From positions 368,501 to 432,500 of the forward strand of contig JAWDGP010005843.1 in the NCBI GenBank assembly GCA_033675545.1: 64,000 nucleotides of DNA, read 5' to 3'. Below are positions 51,755 to 64,000 of this stretch, piece by piece (position 1 is the stretch's first letter; the number at the start of each line of letters is the position of its first letter). Source of the DNA: Elysia crispata (Eukaryota > Mollusca > Gastropoda > Plakobranchidae). Position numbers and translations under genes: made by a program. The notes below the pieces were generated by a model, which saw only the letters and a list, made by a program, of their open reading frames with translations, made no database searches and was not told the origin of the DNA.

Positions 51755-52640
51755 ATTAAAATAAGTTAAGGAAAGTTCTTTATTGTAGTATCGCCTTGGT
51801 TTATATAAATACATGTACTAGAAGCATCATGGCAGATAGAGGAGTGTTTGAATCAATAAAAGTAAGTTAAGGAAAGCTCATTATTATAAGCATCGCCTTG
51901 GTTTATATAGAGACATATACTAGAAGCATCACAGCAGATAGAACAGTGTATGAATCAATTAAAATAAGCTAAAGAAAGCTCATTATCACCTTGGTTTATA
52001 TAAATACATGTACTAGAAGCATCATGGCAGGTAGAAGAGTGTTTGAATCAATTAAAATAAGCAGAAGAAAGCTCATTATTATAAGCATCGCCTTGGTTTA
52101 TATAAAAATACACGTACTAGAACTACATCACAGTAGATAGAAGAGTATTTGAATCAATTAAAATAAGCTAAAGAAAGCTCATTATCGCCTTGGTTTATAT
52201 AAATACATGTATTAGAAGCATCATGGCAGGTAGAAGAGTGTTTGAATCAATTAAAATAAGCTAAAGAAAGCTCATTATTATAAGCATCGCCTTGGTTTAT
52301 ATAAATACATGTGCTAGAACTATTTCATAGTAGATAGAAGAGTGTTTGAATCAATTAAAATAAGCTAAAGAAAGCTTGTTATTATAAGCATCGCCTTGGT
52401 TTATATAAATACATGTACTAGAACTATTTCATAGTAGATAGAAGAGTATTTGAATCAATTAAAATAAGCTAAGGATAGCTCATTATTATAAGCATCGCCT
52501 TGGTTTATATAAAGACATGTACCAGAAGCATCATGGTAGGTAGAAGAGTGTCTGAATCAATTAAAATAAGTTAAGGAAAGTTCTTAATTGTTTGTGTCCC
52601 CTTGGTTGATATAGATGCTAAAAGCATCATGGCAGTATTA
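51755..52640. repeat. Minisatellite, 93-104 bp unit, 9 copies
   Basis: Unit contains GCCTTGGTTTATATAAATAC, TAGAAGCATCATGGCAG and GAATCAATTAAAATAAGCTA. Some copies lack the TTATAAGCATC segment, which explains the length classes. The 200 bp before it is unique. Confidence 0.95.
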
Positions 52641-52779
52641 CAGCGAGAATCTTTTAATTCTTCTTTATTCACTTGCACGATAAAACTATTTATTTAGTAA
52701 ATTCTGGAATGTTCTGTCGGTCTTTTGACAATAATTTAAAAAAAAATAACGTTAATACATATAAAAAAGAAACAACCAA

Positions 52780-53395
52780 TCAGGTGCCCTGCTCTTTAGC
52801 GTAGGCGGTCGAGACCTTCCACACATCTCTATCTCTCGACGCTCTTAGTCACATTTTTGTGTCCGTCCATCCATCTTTTTTCTGTATTTTCCTTCGATTA
52901 TTCCAGTTGTCACAGGATGTTTTAGTCCATCAATCCATCTTTTCTCGCTATTTGCCCCTGCTGCGTTTTCCTTCGATAATTCCAGTTGTCACAAGATTTT
53001 TTAGTTTCTCTTCTCATCATATGACCCAAAAAAGGTTGCCCTAGTGTTATGCATTCTATGAGTGATATTGCTGTGTCAGTTTTTGGTGACACTGATACAT
53101 TAGTTTTTTTGTTTTTTTTTTTGTTGTTTTTTTTTTTGTGGTCCATGAGATTGGAAGTAATTTCTATAGGAACTAGATTTCTGTTGCCTCCAGTTTCATT
53201 TATATCTGTTTTGAAATTGTTTCAGCCTCGCATCCATAGATCAGAATGGGTTTAATATAGTACTCCAAGGCTCTTCGTCTAAATTGTATTTAATTTTTAT
53301 CCAGACTTAGCAAAAATACTCTCGCATTTTGCATAGCACAATCAAAATCAACAAAACACATTGAATTTTTTTATTATTTTATTGTTAACGAAAGA
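52780..53395 (-). pseudogene. 3' end of a second non-LTR retrotransposon ORF2, decayed
   Basis: On the minus strand, successive frame pieces reproduce the C-terminal part of a LINE reverse transcriptase. RRRALEYYIKPILIYGCEA lies near 53280-53225, followed by ETISKQI, a stop, and then KLEATEI. Next comes FLGHMMRRETKKSCDNWNYR near 53020-52960, and finally DRDVWKVSTAYAKEQGT with TGA at 52782-52780. YGCE, LGHMMRR and the AYAKEQGT ending are typical blocks. At least one in-frame stop and several frame changes show it is dead. A poly-A/poly-T-rich segment interrupts it near 53105-53140. It differs from the 11.7-kb tail in sequence and orientation, so two LINE lineages are represented. Confidence 0.75.
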
Positions 53396-54384
53396 GCACA
53401 ATGCCAACATTTTGTATAGTAATTCCAAGGATAAAAATCGATTTTTTTTTCAAAATGTTAAAAATATATATTTGTTTCGAGACAACCATATACAGAATAT
53501 AGTAGATCTAGCTCTGAGGTCAGAGGGGTACTAACAGAAAATAAGGACTCGAACATTTGCTGACAACGTCAGCTGCGGTAGATCGAAATTAAAAAATAAA
53601 AGAGACTATCTGCATGTCTCGTTTTGGAACATTTATTCTCTAATATCATCGCTAGAGTCAAGTTTATTTAAGGTCTTTACAAATATCTTGATAGACCCTT
53701 GTCGCTTAAAGCTTATTGTGAGCTACTTCTATTGACAACCAATACTAATAGAACTTTGTCCCTTAATCTGCGCCATATTGGTTACCCTAACTTGCAAAGA
53801 TCCTCGACTAAAAAGATTGAGAGGCTGCGGACTCCAAGTTTCATGCTAAGCTCCTTGGGTCAGTGTGGCTCAAATATAATCATGGATGTAATATGAAAGA
53901 GAAGATTAGAATCCTAACAAAGGATAGGGGAAATATACTAAACCTGTTTTTCCAAACTTATTTAAAGATCATGAAACGGTTATTAGAAGGCTCTCTACGG
54001 ATAAGACAAATATGCCCAGAGATGCAATGCCTAGGAAAGGAAAAGTTTGAGAATTTTTAAATATCCAAATCTATTTATAGATAATTTTAACCGCTCATAA
54101 TCTGTTAGAACAAATGACATGAAGTTCGACTCTGTTACAAAAATCACAAAACTATCCAGATCCAACACAACGAAATAACAACAAACAAATCAAAACCTTC
54201 AAAACAAAACATAACAAAGCAACCTCTAAATGACGCATAAAAGATTTTCCTCCGTAGAATCTTCGCTAAATCAAACTGCAGACATCACATTATCATACAT
54301 AATGTGATATGGTATACAATAATAACGTCGAAAGGTCAAAGGTTAGAGAAAAGGCTTGATTGACACAGAGCCGCTTGCAGGGAG
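53396..54384. other. Unique AT-rich region downstream of the heat shock gene
   Basis: On the minus strand this follows the stop codon of the small heat shock gene, so the 3'UTR and poly-A site should lie here; I could not single out one signal. Plus-strand frames at 53699-54060 have no recognised domain. Confidence 0.45.
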
Positions 54385-59806
<5,422 letters not shown>

Positions 59807-60395
59807 TCTTGTAACCTGTTCTAACCGGTTCACAGTCTACTTGGCTCTATCCGGTTTGGTTGGGCAATGTCTCCGGCAGTCCTTCTAGTTTGTATGAATC
59901 TGGTTGGATTAGACAACAGTTCTGGTTGATAAATCTCCAATGGGAATCAGAGCATTGAATGAGTAAAGCAATATTTTTTAATACCGTGTCGGATTTGACA
60001 ATAATGGCCGGATCTCGGATAGGCTGCATCTCCTAACGAAAGGGAAACATACGACATAATAAGAACTCAGAAGATAAACCATAACCTTACTACCAAGTTA
60101 CTGTATTCTGTGCGACCGTCGCGTGGTGTGTTTTACTTTTACTCTTTATCTGTCCCGACTTTGGTCTCTTTCTTTCGAGTGACGCTCAACCAAACACCAT
60201 ACCGCTTAAATACATGAGTTATTTGCTTTTCTTTCTTACTTTTGAAGCCGAGATTTTCAGAAATTAACCTTGAGTACTTTTTAAAAAATTCATCCATTTA
60301 GCGCTTTTCTGAAAAATCCCGCAAGATTACACATTTTAAACGTACATACAAATCATTAATATTTCTAAATTCTAGTGAATCAGGATTTTCAAATC
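59807..60395. other. Region upstream of the heat shock gene (putative promoter side)
   Basis: Single-copy sequence that should hold the 5'UTR and promoter on the minus strand. I looked for inverted nGAAnnTTCn arrays and found none convincing; TTCAGAA and TTCTGAA near 60257 and 60310 have the wrong spacing. A further upstream 5'UTR exon cannot be excluded. Confidence 0.4.
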
Positions 60396-60399
60396 TCAA

Positions 60400-62165
60400 T
60401 GCAGCTTAGAATATCTCGTATCGTACACCATGCGACTACTTGCAGCACAGAATATCTCGTATCATACACCAGGCGACTTCTTGCAGCACAGAATATCTCG
60501 TATCATACACCAGGCGACTATTTGCAGCACAGAATATCTCGTATCATACACCAGGCGACTTCTTGCAGCACAGAATATCTCGTATCATACACCAGGCGAC
60601 TATTTGCAGCACAGAATATCTCGTATCATACACCAGGCGACTTCTTGCAGCACAGAATATCTCGTATCATACACCAGGCGACTATTTGCAGCACAGAATA
60701 TCTCGTATCATACACCAGGCGATTACTTGCAGCACAGAATATCTTGCATCGTACACCAGGCGACTACTTGCAGCGTAGAATATCTCTTATCGTACACCAG
60801 GCGACTCCATGCAGCACATAATCTCTCGTATCGTACATCAAGCGACTTCATACAGCACATAATATCTTGCATCGTACACCAGGCGACTACTTGCAGCGTA
60901 GAATATCTCGTATCGTACACCAGGCTACTACTTGCAGCGTAGAATATCTCTTATCGTACACCAGGCGACTCCATGCAGCACATAATCTCTCGTATCGTAC
61001 ACCAGGCGACTACTTGCAGCACAGAATATCTCGTATCGTACACCAGGCGACTACTTGCAGCACGGAATATCTCGTATCGTACACCAGGCGACTACTTGCA
61101 GCACGGAATATCTCGTATCGTACACCAGGCGACTACTTTCAGCAGATAATCTCTCGTACCGTACACCAGGCGACTACTTGCAGAAGATAATCTCTCGTAT
61201 GGTACACCAGGCGACTACTTGCAGCACAGAATATCTCGTATCCTACACCAGGCGACTACTTGCAGCACATAATCTCTCGTATCGTACACCAGGCGACTAC
61301 TTGCAGCACAGAATATCTCGTATCATACACCAGGCGACTTCTTGCAGCACAGAATATCTCGTATCATACACCAGGCGACTACTTGCAGCACAGAATATCT
61401 CGTATCATACACCAGGCGACTACTTGCAGCACAGAATATCTTGCATCGTACACCAGGCGACTACTTGCAGCGTAGAATATCTCTTATCGTACACCAGGCG
61501 ACTCCATGCAGCACATAATCTCTCGTATCGTACATCAAGCGACTTCATACAGCACATAATCTCTTGTATCGTACACCAGGCGACTACTTGCAGCACATAA
61601 TCTCTCGTATCCTACACCAGGCGACTACTTGCAGCACAGAATATCTCATATCGTACACCAGGCGACTACTTGCAGCACGGAATATCTCGTATCGTACACC
61701 AGGCGACTACTTGCAGCACGGAATATCTCGTATCGTACACCAGGCGACTACTTGCAGAAGATAATCTCTCGTATGGTACACCAGGCGACTACTTGCAGCA
61801 CGGAATATCTCGTATCGTACACCAGGCGACTACTTTCAGCAGATAATCTCTCGTACCGTACACCAGGCGACTACTTGCAGAAGATAATCTCTCGTATGGT
61901 ACACCAGGCGACTACTTGCAGCACAGAATACCTCATATCGTACACCAGGCGACTACTTGCAGCAGATAATCTCTCGTATCGTACACCAGGCGACTACTTG
62001 CAGCACAGAATATCTCGTATCGTACACTAGACGATTACTTGCAGCACAGGGTATCTCGTATCGTAGACCAGGCGATTACTTGCAGCACAGGGTATCTCGA
62101 ATCGTAGATCAGGCGATTACTTGCAGCACAGGGTATCTCCTATCGTACACCAGACGACTGCTAAG
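60400..62165. repeat. Minisatellite, 41-bp unit, about 43 copies
   Basis: Unit contains CTTGCAGCACAGAATATCTC and GTATCGTACACCAGGCGACT, with exact 41-bp spacing (60440, 60481, 60522). Because 41 is not a multiple of 3, all frames cycle and give long YTRRLLAAQNIS-type frames that are not genes. Block-wise variant patterns (for example the CCATGCAGCACATAATC variant recurring at about 60806, 60969 and 61502) show duplication of several units at a time. Confidence 0.97.
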
Positions 62166-62880
62166 GAAAATCTGCCACACTGTGATCTTTTTATCAAAAT
62201 CTTACCTTGTGCAGACTTTTTTTTCTTAGTTTGCTTGTTTCTTTTTTTTTTTTTTTTGTTTTGCTTTTTTTTTTTGGTTTGATGTAGCCCTCTAAAGAGG
62301 TTCTCACATAATTGGAAATTAATTTATACGGGAGGAAAAAAAAATTATTATGTGGAAAAAAAGACAATAGGAAGAAAAACAGTGTGAAAAACCATAGCAG
62401 GAGGGAAAAAAGAAAGTGTGTTAAATAGGAAAAACAGGAAGTGAAAAAAGAAAGTGTGTTAAATAGGAAAAACAGGAAGTGAAAAAATGTCCAAAAGAAT
62501 AAATATGTACGTAAAATATTCAACACGAAAAATACAAACACAGCTAAAAAAAAAAATGGGAATTATAACAGGATTAAGAAAAAAGGATGATGCGTAAAAG
62601 AAATAAATTCAGGGGGAATAAAACATTTTTTAGAAAAGAATAAATATATGAGTGAGAAAATTAGATAATGTGGAAAAAAATAAAGAAAGAAAGAAATGAA
62701 ATAACATGGATCTAAAGGATGAGGCAAAGAGGCTGATGTGGAAAACAAAGATTATACGGGGGGAAAAAAAGTTTGTCGGTTTATCTATGATAAATTTTTT
62801 CAGTGGCAAGTTTGACCTTGGACTATAAAAAAAGTTAATGATAATACTAGATAGAAAGAGTTAGATTAACTTTACAGAAA
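62166..62880. other. A/T-rich region with a small tandem duplication
   Basis: T runs near 62220-62275. AAAGTGTGTTAAATAGGAAA with AACAGGAAGTGAAAAA is present twice in tandem near 62411-62485. No gene recognised. Confidence 0.55.
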
Positions 62881-63022
62881 AAGAGAGAAAGAAAGAGAGA
62901 GAGAAACAGGGTGAGGAGAGAAAGAGAGAGAGAGAGGAAGACAGAGAAAAAGAAAAAAAAAAGAAACAGAGAGAGATAGAGGGGGGAGAGAGGAAGAGAT
63001 TGGCAGAGGAAGGAGAGAGGGA

Positions 63023-63116
<94 letters not shown>
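62881..63116. repeat. (GA)n tract with an imperfect purine-rich lead-in
   Basis: Interrupted GA/GAAA sequence, then pure GA from about 63042 to 63114. Confidence 0.97.
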
Positions 63117-63118
<2 letters not shown>

Positions 63119-64000
63119 GAGTCGTTAGCAGATTAGTTTTTTTCTTCGCATGTTTTATAATTATAGAGGCAAGTAAATTGAGGACCTCACAAATATAAAC
63201 AAAGAAGGGGTAACGATTTAACCTATTAAATGATTTTAACAAATAAATATCCCTTCAAATTATAATTATCTAACTATCATGAAGTCAGAATAAATCTGCC
63301 CTATGTAGACATAACAAAAAACATATTAAACCCTTTTGTGATTTCAAATCTGGCAAGTTAAAAAATTGTTTAGTTCCCGTGGAAATGATATTTATAATGC
63401 AGATCAATACTGACTGGAGGTTGTATACAGACATCAAGCTTTGTTTGGGAAACATTTCTGGGCAGAGTGTTTTGCTGATCTTATAATGGCGCATGGACTT
63501 GCCAAGTGAATGAGTTCCTCTAAATGTGTCTGTTTCTAAAGTAAGCTTTGAGAACTGGTCCCGACGTTAGCATGATATTTTGTTCGCTGTGTCAAAGATT
63601 TTCACACAAAGTTAAATAAATTTCTTTTCATTAGACCCCATTGGTGTTCACCATTATTTTAGGCATGTTTTTTTATGAATTTATCTATATGTGTGGACGA
63701 CTAGGAAATCCCCCATCATGGAAAGCCTTGAACATTCCTGACTGTATACATTTTTTTTAAAGGTTCAGCCATTATTGATCATTTTGGTCTTTATTTGAAG
63801 TCTTTATTTTGATTAGATCAAACGTTTTGACAATTTTTAGGCGTTGGTGTGAAAAAGTTAGTTTTGAGAAAATTGGCTTTAAAGTTAAGAAAGACAAACT
63901 CATAACACATTAGTATTATGCAGACCACTGGAAAAATAAAAACCAACACGAACTTCAAAACACATAATAATTCTTCAGTAAGTATACTGATTCTTTTTGT
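63117..64000. other. Unique AT-rich region to the window end
   Basis: Single-copy sequence with T-rich stretches; no supported exon, RNA gene or repeat. Confidence 0.5.

Noticed and set aside
60240..60320. Possible heat shock elements upstream of the gene (TTCAGAA, TTCTGAA)
   Set aside because: The half-sites have a 1-bp gap or overlap instead of the required TTCnnGAA spacing, and no third repeat is present.
60375..62030. Several 100-180 codon plus-strand frames with YTRRLLAAQNIS repeats
   Set aside because: Produced by the 41-bp minisatellite cycling through frames. No flanking gene structure.

Overview
The window is eukaryotic nuclear DNA, most likely from a mollusc and probably a gastropod. 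The evidence is spliceosomal introns, an invertebrate-type small heat shock protein gene, tails of animal LINE retrotransposons, a tRNA-derived SINE head, TAGATC-rich stretches that I associate with heterobranch snails and slugs, and an extreme load of micro- and minisatellites. The clade assignment is inference. No bacterial operon, rRNA gene, CRISPR array or intact mobile element is visible. Almost all long open frames here are simple-repeat translations: GA gives RERE or SLSL, AT gives YIYI, GTA gives VVVV, and so on.

The one gene supported with confidence is on the minus strand at 59806-54385. It is a three-exon small heat shock protein (alpha-crystallin family) predicted at 166 aa. Its splice phases match exactly, and its two introns (about 2.2 and 2.8 kb) are filled with tandem repeats. 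Intron 1 holds a roughly 77-bp minisatellite (58310-59560) whose unit contains a copy of the gene's own exon-1/5' splice-site junction. I consider this the most unusual structure in the window.

A second, tentative minus-strand gene is suggested by exon-like pieces with good splice signals. These are a start-codon exon at 35808-35626, a 36-nt microexon at 29751-29716 whose phase fits it, and a possible alternative first exon at 25824-25769 that leaves the same phase. A weaker piece lies at 27703-27657. No downstream exons were recognised, so no product can be named. Other short exon-like open stretches (about 1.9, 20.98, 43.95, 40.3 and 55.8 kb) are listed with low confidence.

Layout: 0-10 kb is a run of unrelated minisatellites (37, 78, 68, about 78, 37 and 62 bp units) separated by GA, AT and AAT microsatellites. 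10-18 kb has a dispersed 120-bp repeat in two copies, a LINE tail (11.69-12.05 kb) beside a 410-bp GA tract, and long GTA/GCA/TTA trinucleotide fields. 18-30 kb has a 78-bp coding-like VNTR, a SINE-seeded 65-bp array, and 121-, 95-, 33- and 46-bp arrays. 30-36 kb has two identical 182-bp direct repeats and a 3.2-kb minisatellite ending at the candidate start exon. 36-50 kb is microsatellite-rich, with one inverted-repeat pair. 50-54 kb has a TAGATC field, a roughly 100-bp array and a second LINE tail on the minus strand. 54-60 kb is the heat shock gene. 60-64 kb is a 41-bp array upstream of that gene, followed by A/T-rich sequence and a GA tract.

A recurring theme is that minisatellites start within a few to about 20 bp downstream of splice donors (59570, 35625 and 29715, read on the minus strand).
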